Positions 7,018-15,025 of a DNA stretch of 64,000 nucleotides are shown here, piece by piece. The stretch spans positions 1 to 64,000 of the forward strand of contig NZ_UZWD01000049.1 of the NCBI RefSeq assembly GCF_900631955.1. The letters run 5' to 3'. This DNA comes from Devosia equisanguinis (GTDB taxonomy: Bacteria; Pseudomonadota; Alphaproteobacteria; Rhizobiales; Devosiaceae). A model generated the notes under the pieces. That model had not been told where the DNA came from. It made no database searches and saw only the letters and a program-made list of their open reading frames with translations. The translations under genes were made by a program, and so were the position numbers. Each line of letters begins with the position of its first letter. Positions within the stretch are counted from its first letter, which is position 1.

Positions 7018-7452
7018 TTACGGGCAGGCCTGCACGAAGGCGGTCACATTGCCCGAGCCCTGCTGCACCACATTGGCGTTGCAGCCATTGCCGACCTGTA
7101 CACCGGCGGCGACATTGCCATTGCCGTCCTGGGTGATCATGGCGTTGTGGTTGTTGCCGAACTGGCCGACGCCACCCTGGTTGTTCCAGCCGTTCTGCCA
7201 GACATCGCCATAGTTGTGGTTGCCCTGCTGGCCGATGGCCGAAACGTTGTTGCCGCCGAACTGCTGGCTCACGCCCTTGTTGTTCCAGCCGGTCTGCTTG
7301 ACACCGAACTTGTTGTTCCAGCCGGCCTGGCCGCCGCCGACCTGGTTGCCGATGCCGAACTGGTCGACGAAGATGTCGTTGGACATTGCGGGGGCGGCCG
7401 AAGCGGCGATGACGGTGGCGGCCAGGGCGGTGATGATGAACTTGCGGATCAT
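7018..7452 (-). CDS. Curlin-repeat amyloid subunit (proximal copy)
   Basis: A secreted 144-residue curlin. A signal peptide (about 1-23, ending APAMS) precedes NDIFVDQFGIGNQ and repeated strands spaced about every 11-22 residues: QAGWNNK, QTGWNNK, QFGGNN, QQGNHN, QNGWNN, QFGNNHN, QDGNGN, QVGNGC, QQGSGN. The recurring GWNN units put Trp at a position usually taken by small residues. Two cysteines lie near the C terminus. It is the first gene of the curlin-csgH pair and most likely the major subunit. No csgE, csgF or csgG secretion genes are in the window, so export machinery must be encoded elsewhere. Confidence 0.9.
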   Translation of the reverse strand: MIRKFIITALAATVIAASAAPAMSNDIFVDQFGIGNQVGGGQAGWNNKFGVKQTGWNNKGVSQQFGGNNVSAIGQQGNHNYGDVWQNGWNNQGGVGQFGNNHNAMITQDGNGNVAAGVQVGNGCNANVVQQGSGNVTAFVQACP

Positions 7453-7570
7453 TTTAGGCGTCTCCTTGTTGGGTTGCGGTCCCTCCGACCGCGTCGTTGA
7501 TGGAGACTGTTTTACGGGTGTGATTTGGAACAGCTGCTGAAGTGGCGATTCATAATCCGTTCAGAAATGA

Positions 7571-7600
7571 AAAAAGGCGGAGTTTGAATCCGCCTTTTTA
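7571..7600. terminator. Terminator after M32 carboxypeptidase
   Basis: GGCGGA-GTTTGAA-TCCGCC stem-loop flanked by A5 on one side and T5 on the other, so it can work in both directions. It separates the carboxypeptidase from the curli genes. Confidence 0.88.
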
Positions 7601-7623
7601 TTTATGCCATTGATTTTAAAGGA

Positions 7624-9120
7624 TTATGCTCCGTAGCGCCGCTTGAGATGGGCCTTGAAATGGTCGGCGTTGAGCGGTTCACCGGTGGCGCGGGTGATCA
7701 GATCGGGCGTCGAATAGCGCGATGCCTGGCTCCACACCTTGTCGGCGCGCCACTGATTGATGGCGGTGAAATCGCCCTGGCGCATCTGGGCACCCATATC
7801 CGGGATATCCTTGGCCATAGCCGAACCCAGCTGGGCCGCGATCATGGCGCCCAGCGTGTAGCTGGGGAAATAGCCGAAGGCGCCGCCCGGCCAGTGCACG
7901 TCCTGCATGGGGCCATCCTTGGGATCATTGATAGTCGAGATGCCGAGATATTCGGTCATCTTGGCGTCCCAGGCCTCGGGGATCTGGCTGGCTTCGAGCT
8001 TGCCTGCGACCAGATCCTGCTCGAGCTCGTAGCGCAGGATGATATGCAGCGGATAGGTGATTTCGTCAGCATCGACGCGGATATAGCCGCGCTCGATGAA
8101 ATTCACCTCGCTCAGGATATCGGGGATGTCCCAGCCGGGAATCGCGGTCTCGCCGAGATGCTGGTGAATTAGCGGCAGCATGAATTCCCAGAAATCGCCG
8201 CTGCGGGCGATCTGCATTTCCACGAACAAGCTCTGGCTTTCATGCATGCCCATGCCGCGCGCCTTGCCAAGCGGCCAGTGCGACCACTCCTTGGGCAGGC
8301 CCTGCTCATAAAGAGCATGGCCGGTCTCGTGCAGCACGCCCATCAGCGAGGTGAGGAATTCGTCGGTACGATAACGTGTGGTCATGCGCACGTCGGTCGG
8401 CACGCCGCCACAGAAGGGGTGGTGCGACACCGCCAGCGAGCCATGGGTGAAGTCGAAGCCGGTCGCCCGCATGGCAGCGAGTCCCAGCTCGCGCTGTTTT
8501 TCGATCGGATAGGGGGCATTGAGGCTTTTACGCGGGCGCTGGGCCAGGCGCTGTTCCTGCACGGCCAGGGCGGTGGGCAAAAAGTCCTTCAGGAAGCCCT
8601 TGAGGTCGGCAAACACGCCGTCGATTTCGGCCGTGCGATTGCCCGGGTCGTATTGATCCATCAGCGCGTCATAGGGGGCGAGGCCGGTGGCGTCGGCGCG
8701 CAGCGCTGCCTCCTCGCGCACCAATGCGACCACGCCTTCCAGCGCTGGCAGGAAGCTGTCCCAATCGCCCTTTGCTCGCAGGTCGCGCCAAAGTTGCTCG
8801 GAGCGCATGGTGGCGGCGGTGCGGCGCTGCACGAACTCGGTGGGCAGGCAGGTGGCGTTGACATAGTTGCGCTCGAATTCGCCCAACGCCAGGGTCTGGT
8901 CGGTGTCGAGAGCCTCGGCCTTGGCGGCTTCGATCCAGTCGGCGATTTCGGGAGCGGTGGCCTGGGCATGATACATGCCCGCCAGTTGCGACATGGCCTC
9001 GGCGCGCTTCTCGCCACCACCCACGGCCATATGGGTGGCCTCGTCGGCACCCAGAATGGAGAGAGCGTGTTCGAGCGCTTCCAGCCGGTGGCCGAGTTCG
9101 TCGAGTTTGGCAAAGGACAT
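7624..9120 (-). CDS. M32-family metallocarboxypeptidase (Taq type)
   Basis: A 498-residue cytosolic zinc carboxypeptidase that removes C-terminal residues from peptides. The zinc motif HETGH is at about residues 264-268, with the downstream Glu in GMGMHESQSL and the family segment TTRYRTDEFLTSL just before it. The ATG at 9120 follows AGGAG and gives the standard M32 length; a longer open frame to 9327 covers the hairpin-rich spacer and is not credible. It is a single gene between flgH and the curli island, closed by a bidirectional terminator, and has no evident link to either. Confidence 0.93.
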   Translation of the reverse strand: MSFAKLDELGHRLEALEHALSILGADEATHMAVGGGEKRAEAMSQLAGMYHAQATAPEIADWIEAAKAEALDTDQTLALGEFERNYVNATCLPTEFVQRRTAATMRSEQLWRDLRAKGDWDSFLPALEGVVALVREEAALRADATGLAPYDALMDQYDPGNRTAEIDGVFADLKGFLKDFLPTALAVQEQRLAQRPRKSLNAPYPIEKQRELGLAAMRATGFDFTHGSLAVSHHPFCGGVPTDVRMTTRYRTDEFLTSLMGVLHETGHALYEQGLPKEWSHWPLGKARGMGMHESQSLFVEMQIARSGDFWEFMLPLIHQHLGETAIPGWDIPDILSEVNFIERGYIRVDADEITYPLHIILRYELEQDLVAGKLEASQIPEAWDAKMTEYLGISTINDPKDGPMQDVHWPGGAFGYFPSYTLGAMIAAQLGSAMAKDIPDMGAQMRQGDFTAINQWRADKVWSQASRYSTPDLITRATGEPLNADHFKAHLKRRYGA

Positions 9121-9210
9121 GGAAAGGCTCCTGACTATCGAGCCCGATCTCTCCCACAGCCATGCCATGGGATCAAGGCTGGCGACCGGCCCGATCGTTG
9201 CGGAAACGGG

Positions 9211-9328
9211 GAAGGCGCAGCTGGGGGGAGCTGCGCCTTGGGGAGGGCCCTTGTGCTTCTGCGGGGCCGGTCGGTCCATCCTGGACCGACGGGGATTGCG
9301 GTGGCGCCCATGGGGGGATGGCGCCACC
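9211..9328 (-). repeat. Three consecutive hairpins after flgH
   Basis: Three perfect inverted repeats stand in a row: AAGGCGCAGCT / AGCTGCGCCTT (9211-9238), GTCGGTCCA / TGGACCGAC with a 3-base loop (9270-9290), and GGTGGCGCC / GGCGCCACC (9300-9328). None has a T tract. They lie between flgH and the carboxypeptidase on the same strand and may end or protect the flg transcript. Confidence 0.6.
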
Positions 9329-9338
9329 GGATTGGGGG

Positions 9339-10076
9339 TCAGAACGGCAGGATGGCGTCGAGAACCTGCTGACCGTAGCGCGGCTGCTGCACATCGGTGA
9401 TCTGGCCGCGGCCGCCATAGGAGATGCGTGCCTCGGCGATCTTGGTGGAGGGGATCGTGTTGTTGGCCTGGATATCGGAGGGGCGAACGATGCCAGCGAC
9501 GATGAGGTCGCGGACCTCGAAGTTCACCCGCACTTCCTGGCGGCCTTCGATGACCAGATTGCCATTGGGCAGCACCTGGGTCACCACGGCGGCGACAGAG
9601 GTCTCCAGCGCTTCCGAGCGGTTGACCGAGCCATTCCCGGTATCCTTGACGCCCGACGTGAGGTCGATGGCGGCCTTGGGGTCAAAGCTGCCGCCGCCAA
9701 TACCGTCCACGGCAGCGCCGAACAGCCCGCCCATGCCCGCCGAATTGGTCGAGTTGCGGCTGCGCTGGGTCTGGTTGTTGATCTTGGCGCTGTCGTCGAT
9801 GGTGACCACCACGGTCAGGATGTCACCGATGCGGTGGGCGCGCTCGTCCTTGAAGAAGCCCCGGGCCGAAGTACGGTAGAGCGAATTGGCCTGGTAGGTA
9901 TCGGCCATCGGCTCGGGCATCGGCATGCGCACCGGCTGGTAGCCGGCCGTGGCGGTGGGGTCCTGGATCGTGGTCAGGACCGGAGCCTGCCCGATATTGG
10001 CCAGACGGTCGGTGGTATTGCAGGCACCAAGCGATGCGGCCAGGGTCAGGATTGTGGCGATCTTGAAGATGTTCAT
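9339..10076 (-). CDS. flgH: Flagellar L-ring lipoprotein FlgH
   Basis: A 245-residue outer-membrane lipoprotein that forms the L ring. The lipobox LGAC places the lipidated cysteine at residue 19. Conserved parts include SLYRTSARGFFKDERAHRIGDILTVVV in the first half and the C-terminal GIVRPSDI...ISYGGRGQITDVQQPRYGQQ. It is the last gene of flgF-flgG-flgA-flgH, following flgA with a 15-base gap, and is trailed by three hairpins. Confidence 0.96.
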   Translation of the reverse strand: MNIFKIATILTLAASLGACNTTDRLANIGQAPVLTTIQDPTATAGYQPVRMPMPEPMADTYQANSLYRTSARGFFKDERAHRIGDILTVVVTIDDSAKINNQTQRSRNSTNSAGMGGLFGAAVDGIGGGSFDPKAAIDLTSGVKDTGNGSVNRSEALETSVAAVVTQVLPNGNLVIEGRQEVRVNFEVRDLIVAGIVRPSDIQANNTIPSTKIAEARISYGGRGQITDVQQPRYGQQVLDAILPF

Positions 10077-10091
10077 TGCTTTGGGTCCTGC

Positions 10092-11039
10092 TTAGAGGCC
10101 GGCCAGGGCGAGCGGCGCAGTGCTGACTTCGACGGCGCCTGGAGCGATGGCCGTGGCGCTGATGACGCGCTTGGACATGAGATTGAGGATCTGGACATTG
10201 GTGCCCTGGGCACCACCGGTGATGGCTTGTCCCTTCACCGTCAGGGTCATCGGACCCTTGCGGTAAAAAATGGTCACGAGGTCGTTTTTGGCGATGGTCA
10301 GGGGGGTGCTGACATCGCTGGCCTTGAGCAGCATGCCTTCGCGGCTCGGGCGGTTGAGGGCCATGCCGACCAACTGGTCGAGCTGGGCCACGCCCTGGGC
10401 ATCGGCCTGGCGCACGGGGAGGGGGCGCATGACGATGTGGCTGGGCTGCAGGACGGTGCCGGCGGGGAGGGCGGCAGCCAGGTGCGGGACGTCGACGGTG
10501 AGATCGAGCGTACCGCTGAGTTCGACAAGACGGTCAGCGCCGGTGACTGAGAAACGGGCGGTGAAGCTGTCATTGCCGGGGTGGTAGCGCAGCTGTTCCA
10601 GCCGTGCGGGGGTATCGGCGACTGCGACCTTGATGGGGGAAATCAGGTCGTTGAAGTAAACGTTGACCTTCATGCTTGAGGTGACGATGCCACGCAGGCG
10701 CAGATCGTTGATGACGAGATCGCCGAGCAGCACGTCGTCGATGACGGTGGCGGCGCGCGAGACGCTGACGGCGCTGAGACCGTTGACCTCGAAAGTGTCG
10801 AGACCAATGCGGGCGGCCGCCGAGCGGATTGCCGGTAGATCGACTTGCCCGGTGGTGCCGGGCTGGGGGGCCCGGAACAGGGCGGTGTCGGCCAAGGATC
10901 CGGCATCGTCGAACATGTCGCCGACGGTAACGACCGGACCGACCACCTGCACATCGGCACGCAGCACGGGCAATGCCCAGGCGCTGGTGCCGCAGAGGGC
11001 GAATGCGAAGGCGGCGATTATGGAACGAAGCGGTTTCAT
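10092..11039 (-). CDS. flgA: Flagellar P-ring assembly protein FlgA
   Basis: A 315-residue periplasmic chaperone for FlgI polymerisation. A signal peptide (about 1-22, ending SAWA) is followed by a long N-terminal region and a C-terminal SAF-type domain (about 185-315) with VLQPSHIVMRPLPVRQ and the final VKGQAITGGAQGTNVQILN motif. It is longer than enterobacterial FlgA because of the extra N-terminal domain, which is common in alphaproteobacteria. It is placed between flgG and flgH with short gaps (13 and 15 bases), so the four genes form one operon. Confidence 0.93.
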   Translation of the reverse strand: MKPLRSIIAAFAFALCGTSAWALPVLRADVQVVGPVVTVGDMFDDAGSLADTALFRAPQPGTTGQVDLPAIRSAAARIGLDTFEVNGLSAVSVSRAATVIDDVLLGDLVINDLRLRGIVTSSMKVNVYFNDLISPIKVAVADTPARLEQLRYHPGNDSFTARFSVTGADRLVELSGTLDLTVDVPHLAAALPAGTVLQPSHIVMRPLPVRQADAQGVAQLDQLVGMALNRPSREGMLLKASDVSTPLTIAKNDLVTIFYRKGPMTLTVKGQAITGGAQGTNVQILNLMSKRVISATAIAPGAVEVSTAPLALAGL

Positions 11040-11052
11040 CTGGCCCTCCTCA

Positions 11053-11838
11053 TCAACGCAGCTGGCTGGTGGCGCGCATCATTTCGTCCGCGCCGGAGAT
11101 GACGCGGGCGTTCATTTCGTAGGCGCGCTGCGCGGCGATCAGGTCGGCAATTTCGGTGACCGAATTGACGTTGGCCATTTCGAGATAGTTCTGCAGCAGG
11201 TCGCCGGTGCCATCGGAATTGGGAATGTTCACCTGGGCCGGGCCACTGGCTGCGGTTTCGAGGAACATGTTGTCGCCCATGGATTCAAGGCCCGACTTGT
11301 TGACGAAGCGCGCCAGCTGGAGCTGACCGAGCTGGGTCGGGGTGGTGTCGGTGCCCAGAAACGCCTCGACGGTGCCATTGGGCGAGATCGACACGCCCTT
11401 GGCATTGCCGGGGATGGAAATGCCCGGATTGAGCGAATAGCCCTGGGAGTTTACCAGCGTGCCATTGGGGTCACGCTCGAAGGAGCCGTCGCGGGTATAG
11501 GCGGTGCGGCCATCGGGCAGCTGGATCATGAAGAAGCCTTCGCCGCGGATGGCCACGTCGAGCTCGCGCTCGGTCATGCTCACATTGCCCTGGCTCATCA
11601 CGCGTGGTGTGGCGACGGTGCGCACGCCCGAACCGATTTCGAGCCCGGCCGGCACCATGCTGCCCTGGTCTGAGGTTTGCGAGCCGGCGCGGGTGATCTG
11701 CTGGTAGAGCAGGTCCTGGAATTCGGCGCGCTGGCGCTTGAAGCCAGTGGTGCGCATATTGGCGATGTTGTTGGAGATGACTTCGACATTGCGTTCCTGG
11801 GCGCTCATGCCGGTCGATGCGATGTAGAGAGCTTTCAT
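11053..11838 (-). CDS. flgG: Distal rod protein FlgG
   Basis: A 261-residue distal-rod subunit of usual length. The N-terminal rod signature SNNIANMRTTGFKRQRAEF (about residues 22-40) and the C-terminal LIAAQRAYEMNARVISGADEM coiled-coil segment are present, with the LDVAIRGEGFFMIQLPDGRTAYTRDG core between. It is exported by the flagellar type III apparatus. It follows flgF by 15 bases and precedes flgA. Confidence 0.97.
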   Translation of the reverse strand: MKALYIASTGMSAQERNVEVISNNIANMRTTGFKRQRAEFQDLLYQQITRAGSQTSDQGSMVPAGLEIGSGVRTVATPRVMSQGNVSMTERELDVAIRGEGFFMIQLPDGRTAYTRDGSFERDPNGTLVNSQGYSLNPGISIPGNAKGVSISPNGTVEAFLGTDTTPTQLGQLQLARFVNKSGLESMGDNMFLETAASGPAQVNIPNSDGTGDLLQNYLEMANVNSVTEIADLIAAQRAYEMNARVISGADEMMRATSQLR

Positions 11839-11853
11839 GGCAGAACCTCAGGA

Positions 11854-12594
11854 TCAGGCGTTGGCATCGCCGAGGCGCTGGATGGCGCTGCGACGCAGCT
11901 CATCCTGCTTCTCGGTCAACGAGGCGAGGGATTCGTAGGAGCGGGTGACGCGGATCATCTCGGCCATTTCGGACACGCCCGAGACATTGGAGCGCTCGAG
12001 AAAGCCCTGCATGACGCTGGTGCCAGTGGCCGGGGTCGGCGTGCCGCCGGCGAAAAGATTGGAGCCGTCGCGGGTGAGGGCCTGCGGATTGGCGAATTCG
12101 ACGATGCGCAGGCGCCCCTTCGGGCCGGCATCGGTGGCGACAGTGCCATCGGATGCCACGGTGAAGCTGGTTTCGGTGGCGCCGAACTGAATCGGGCCGC
12201 CTTCGCCCAGTACCGGGTTGCCCGACAGATCGACCAGGGTTCCGGTGCTATTGATCTGGAAGGAGCCTGAACGGGTCCAGCGCTCGCCAGCTGGCGTCTG
12301 CACGGCAAAGAAGCCTTCGCCATTGAGCGCCATATCCAGGTCGTTGCCGGTCTGCAGCATCGGACCATTGGCCAGGTCATGAACGGTGGCCCAGTCCTGC
12401 ACATAAGACAGGGGTTGGTCGAGGCGCTGGAAATCCTGGTGGCGGGCCACCGGCATCACATATTCCTCAAACAGCAATTGCTCCGACTTGAAGCCAGTGG
12501 TGTTGATGTTGGCGATATTGTTCGCCACTACATCCATCTGGCGCTGCAGAGCGATCTGCCGGCTGAGGCTGATCAGTTGCGCATTCTCGATCAT
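11854..12594 (-). CDS. flgF: Proximal rod protein FlgF
   Basis: A 246-residue proximal-rod protein. It shares the flagellar rod N-terminal motif VANNIANINTTGFKSEQLLF (about 23-42) and the central DMALNGEGFFAVQTPAGERWTRSG core with FlgG, but is shorter at the centre and opens MIENAQLISLSRQIALQ, the FlgF pattern. It heads the flgFGAH operon and is divergent from fliL across a 282-base regulatory gap that contains a CtrA-type box. Confidence 0.95.
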   Translation of the reverse strand: MIENAQLISLSRQIALQRQMDVVANNIANINTTGFKSEQLLFEEYVMPVARHQDFQRLDQPLSYVQDWATVHDLANGPMLQTGNDLDMALNGEGFFAVQTPAGERWTRSGSFQINSTGTLVDLSGNPVLGEGGPIQFGATETSFTVASDGTVATDAGPKGRLRIVEFANPQALTRDGSNLFAGGTPTPATGTSVMQGFLERSNVSGVSEMAEMIRVTRSYESLASLTEKQDELRRSAIQRLGDANA

Positions 12595-12765
12595 CTCGGT
12601 CCCCGTCTACTTCCCCGAGACCGCCGACTTCCCCAAGCCCGCCGTCTCGCCATTAACATTGCAGAAACCATGCCAGGCGGAGATTTTTAATGAAATCATA
12701 CGCTTAGCAGTCTCGAAGTCTTGGCCTGCCCGGCGTTAATTTCCTGCACTGGGAAAATGCTGCCC

Positions 12766-12778
12766 GGCAAAAATTGCC
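12766..12778. promoter_or_regulatory. GGCA-N5-TGCC inverted repeat, flgF/fliL
   Basis: CGGCA-AAAAT-TGCCG, the same 5-bp-arm inverted repeat as at 4234-4248 and near flgB. Here it lies upstream of, rather than downstream of, the CtrA-type box with respect to fliL. Reading it as a sigma-54 promoter fails because the GG and GC doublets are 8 rather than 10 bases apart. Confidence 0.5.
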
Positions 12779-12793
12779 GACAGAAGGGTGTTT

Positions 12794-12809
12794 GTAACCA
12801 TTCGTTAAC
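12794..12809. promoter_or_regulatory. CtrA-type box, flgF/fliL intergenic region
   Basis: GTAA-CCATTCG-TTAAC matches TTAA-N7-TTAAC with one mismatch. It is 68 bases before fliL and about 200 before flgF. Binding by CtrA is inferred. Confidence 0.5.
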
Positions 12810-12876
12810 CAAGTGGGCCTTAGCTGGTCCCAGGGCCGGAATCGTCCGGAAATGCTGATATCTGGTGGGGCGTTAG

Positions 12877-13410
12877 ATGGCTGCGGAAGCAGAAGTTTCA
12901 GGCGAAGCGCCGGCCAAGAAGGGCATTCCCAAGCTCTTCATTTTCATTGGCGCCGCGGTGCTCGTGGTGCTGCTGGCCGGCGGCGGCATCTTCTTCTTCC
13001 TGTCGTCTTCTGGTGGCTCGGCTGATGCGGCGGCTGCCTCCGGCGAGCATGGAGCAGCTAGTGCCGATGCCGGTCATGGCGCCCTCGCAGGCGACGCGCC
13101 GGCCAATACGTTCATCTTCAACCTGCCGCCGATGATGGTGAACCTCAACAGCGATGGCGGCACCCAAGCCTTCATGAAGCTGACCGTGGCGCTGGAAGTC
13201 GCCGACGAGCACATGATGACCGAAATCCAGCCCCGCCTAGCCAAGGTGGTGGATTCCTTCCAGGTCTATCTGCGCGAGATGCGCAAGAGCGATCTCGAAG
13301 GCTCGGCTGGCATCTATCGCCTCAAGGAAGAGCTGCTGCGTCGGGTCAATCTGGCGATCTATCCCGCGCGGGTGGAAAGCATCCTCTTCAAGGAAATCCT
13401 GGTGCAGTAA
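12877..13410 (+). CDS. fliL: Flagellar basal body-associated protein FliL
   Basis: A 177-residue inner-membrane protein with a short cytosolic N terminus, one membrane segment (about 17-42) and a periplasmic domain. A Gly/Ala/His-rich linker (about 45-75) precedes the FliL domain, which begins NTFIFNLPPMMVNLN and ends ARVESILFKEILVQ. FliL supports stator function at high load. The start follows a GGTGGGG ribosome site. Its stop overlaps the fliM start (TAATG), heading a fliL-fliM-DUF6468-motE operon. Confidence 0.94.
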   Translation: MAAEAEVSGEAPAKKGIPKLFIFIGAAVLVVLLAGGGIFFFLSSSGGSADAAAASGEHGAASADAGHGALAGDAPANTFIFNLPPMMVNLNSDGGTQAFMKLTVALEVADEHMMTEIQPRLAKVVDSFQVYLREMRKSDLEGSAGIYRLKEELLRRVNLAIYPARVESILFKEILVQ

Positions 13411-14597
13411 TGGCTGGACCAAGCGATCAGGACAAATTGGCTGAGGATTGGGGGCTCGACGATATCGATGCCGCTCCGATCCCGTCCTTCGACGACGGCG
13501 ATGGCCTGAGTGACGACGACATTGCCGCCGCCGCTGCTGCCGAATGGGCGGCGATGCTCGAAGGCGGCACGTCCGAGGCCGATGGTGGTGCAGATCGCGT
13601 GCTCAACCAGGACGAGATCGACAGCCTGCTCGGTTTCGACGCCACGGCGGCCAGCAATGTCGAGTTGACCGGCGTCCAGGCGCTGATCAACTCCGCGCTG
13701 GTGAGCTATGAACGCCTGCCGATGCTGGAGATTGTCTTCGATCGGCTGGTGCGCCTCGCCACCACCTCGCTGCGCAATTTCACCTCCGACAATGTGGAAG
13801 TGGCGCTCGACTCCATCTCCTCGGTACGTTTCGGCGACTACCTCAATTCCATTCCGCTGCCCGCCATTCTCTCGGTGATCAAGGCGGAGGAGTGGGAGAA
13901 TTACGGCCTGCTCACCGTCGATTCCAACCTCATCTATTCGATGATCGACGTGCTGCTGGGCGGTCGCCGTGTCGGCGGCAATATCCGCGTCGAGGGGCGT
14001 CCCTACACCACGATCGAGCTGGCGCTGGCCCGGCGCATGATCGAGGTGATCCTCGAGGATACCCACCGCGCCTTCGAACCGGTGACGCAGGTCAATTTCA
14101 AGCTCGAGCGCATGGAAACCAATCCGCGCTTCGCCGCAATTTCCCGTCCGGGCAATGCCGCCATTCTCATCGAATTACGCATCGAAATGGACGATCGCGG
14201 CGGCAAGATCGAAATCCTGCTGCCCTACGCCACCATTGAGCCCATCCGCGAGCAGTTGCTGCAGATGTTCATGGGCGAAAAGTTTGGCCGCGACCCGATC
14301 TGGGAAGGCCATCTGGCGACCGAGATCTACCACGCCGACGTCGAGATCGAGGCCGTGCTGCATGAACAGGACCTGCCGCTGTCGACCTTGATCGATCTGC
14401 GCCCCGGCCAGACCATCATGTTCGAGCGCTCTCCGTCCGACCCCATTCGCCTGCGTTGCGGCGATGTCGAACTCACCGAGGCCATTATGGGCCATATCGG
14501 CAAGCATGTATCGGTGCGGGTCACGCGCCCGCTCAACCCGCCCAAGGTCACCATGGCGGCCTTCGAGGCAATCGACGAGACAATGGAAGGACGATGA
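13410..14597 (+). CDS. fliM: Flagellar motor switch protein FliM
   Basis: A 395-residue switch-complex protein. The CheY-binding/FliM start motif LNQDEIDSLL is at about residues 65-74 rather than at the N terminus, because about 60 acidic, Ala/Asp-rich residues precede it. The middle CheC-like domain and the C-terminal SPOA domain (LSTLIDLRPGQTIMF... about 310-385) are complete. It sits at the C ring and controls rotation direction. Translation is coupled to fliL and to the next gene (ATGATG overlap). The long N-terminal extension is notable, but its role is unknown. Confidence 0.95.
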   Translation: MAGPSDQDKLAEDWGLDDIDAAPIPSFDDGDGLSDDDIAAAAAAEWAAMLEGGTSEADGGADRVLNQDEIDSLLGFDATAASNVELTGVQALINSALVSYERLPMLEIVFDRLVRLATTSLRNFTSDNVEVALDSISSVRFGDYLNSIPLPAILSVIKAEEWENYGLLTVDSNLIYSMIDVLLGGRRVGGNIRVEGRPYTTIELALARRMIEVILEDTHRAFEPVTQVNFKLERMETNPRFAAISRPGNAAILIELRIEMDDRGGKIEILLPYATIEPIREQLLQMFMGEKFGRDPIWEGHLATEIYHADVEIEAVLHEQDLPLSTLIDLRPGQTIMFERSPSDPIRLRCGDVELTEAIMGHIGKHVSVRVTRPLNPPKVTMAAFEAIDETMEGR

Positions 14598-15025
14598 TGT
14601 TCGGCTTGCCCCTGGGGATATTTGTGGAAGGCGCCGTTGCCGTTCTGCTGGCGACCACCGTCGTCTATTGCATCATGCTCAACCAGCGCCTCAAGCGCCT
14701 GCATGCGGACCGCGATGCGCTGCGGCAGATGGTGGCCGACCTGGTCGGCGCCACCAATCTCGCCAATCAGGCGATCAAGGAGCTGAAGGCGACTGCCGTC
14801 GAGGCCGATCTGACGCTCAGCGCCCGCCTCGAGGAGGCCGAGCGCTTCGGGGTCGAGCTCGCCAATCACGTCAATGCCGGCACGGTGCTGATGGAACGCA
14901 TCGCCAAGATCACCAGCGTCGCGCGCCACAGTCAGGCCATGGAGCCGGTTGAAGAGCCCAGCAAGGCGCAGTCGGCCTTGCAGCAATTGCAGTCGCGCGT
15001 GCGCAATCGCGGAGCCGCCGCGTGA
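14594..15025 (+). CDS. DUF6468-like membrane protein of flagellar operon
   Basis: A 143-residue protein with one N-terminal membrane segment (about residues 5-28, LPLGIFVEGAVAVLLATTVV) followed by a coiled coil (about 30-110) and a basic C-terminal tail. Length, layout and position between fliM and motE fit DUF6468, a family I know only from alphaproteobacterial flagellar operons. Start: ATG at 14594 overlaps the fliM stop (ATGA); an adjacent ATG at 14597 is equally possible. Its stop overlaps the GTG of motE. Biochemical function is not known. Confidence 0.8.
   Translation: MMFGLPLGIFVEGAVAVLLATTVVYCIMLNQRLKRLHADRDALRQMVADLVGATNLANQAIKELKATAVEADLTLSARLEEAERFGVELANHVNAGTVLMERIAKITSVARHSQAMEPVEEPSKAQSALQQLQSRVRNRGAAA

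Noticed and set aside
9121..9327. N-terminal extension of the M32 carboxypeptidase to 567 residues
   Set aside because: Covers the hairpin spacer and lacks family similarity; the ATG at 9120 has a ribosome site.
12652..12666. Second CtrA box before flgF (TTAA-N7-GAAA)
   Set aside because: Two mismatches in the second half-site.
12766..12778. Sigma-54 promoter before fliL
   Set aside because: The GG and GC doublets are 8 bases apart instead of 10; the same spacing fault occurs at the other copies, so this is an inverted repeat and not a -24/-12 promoter.
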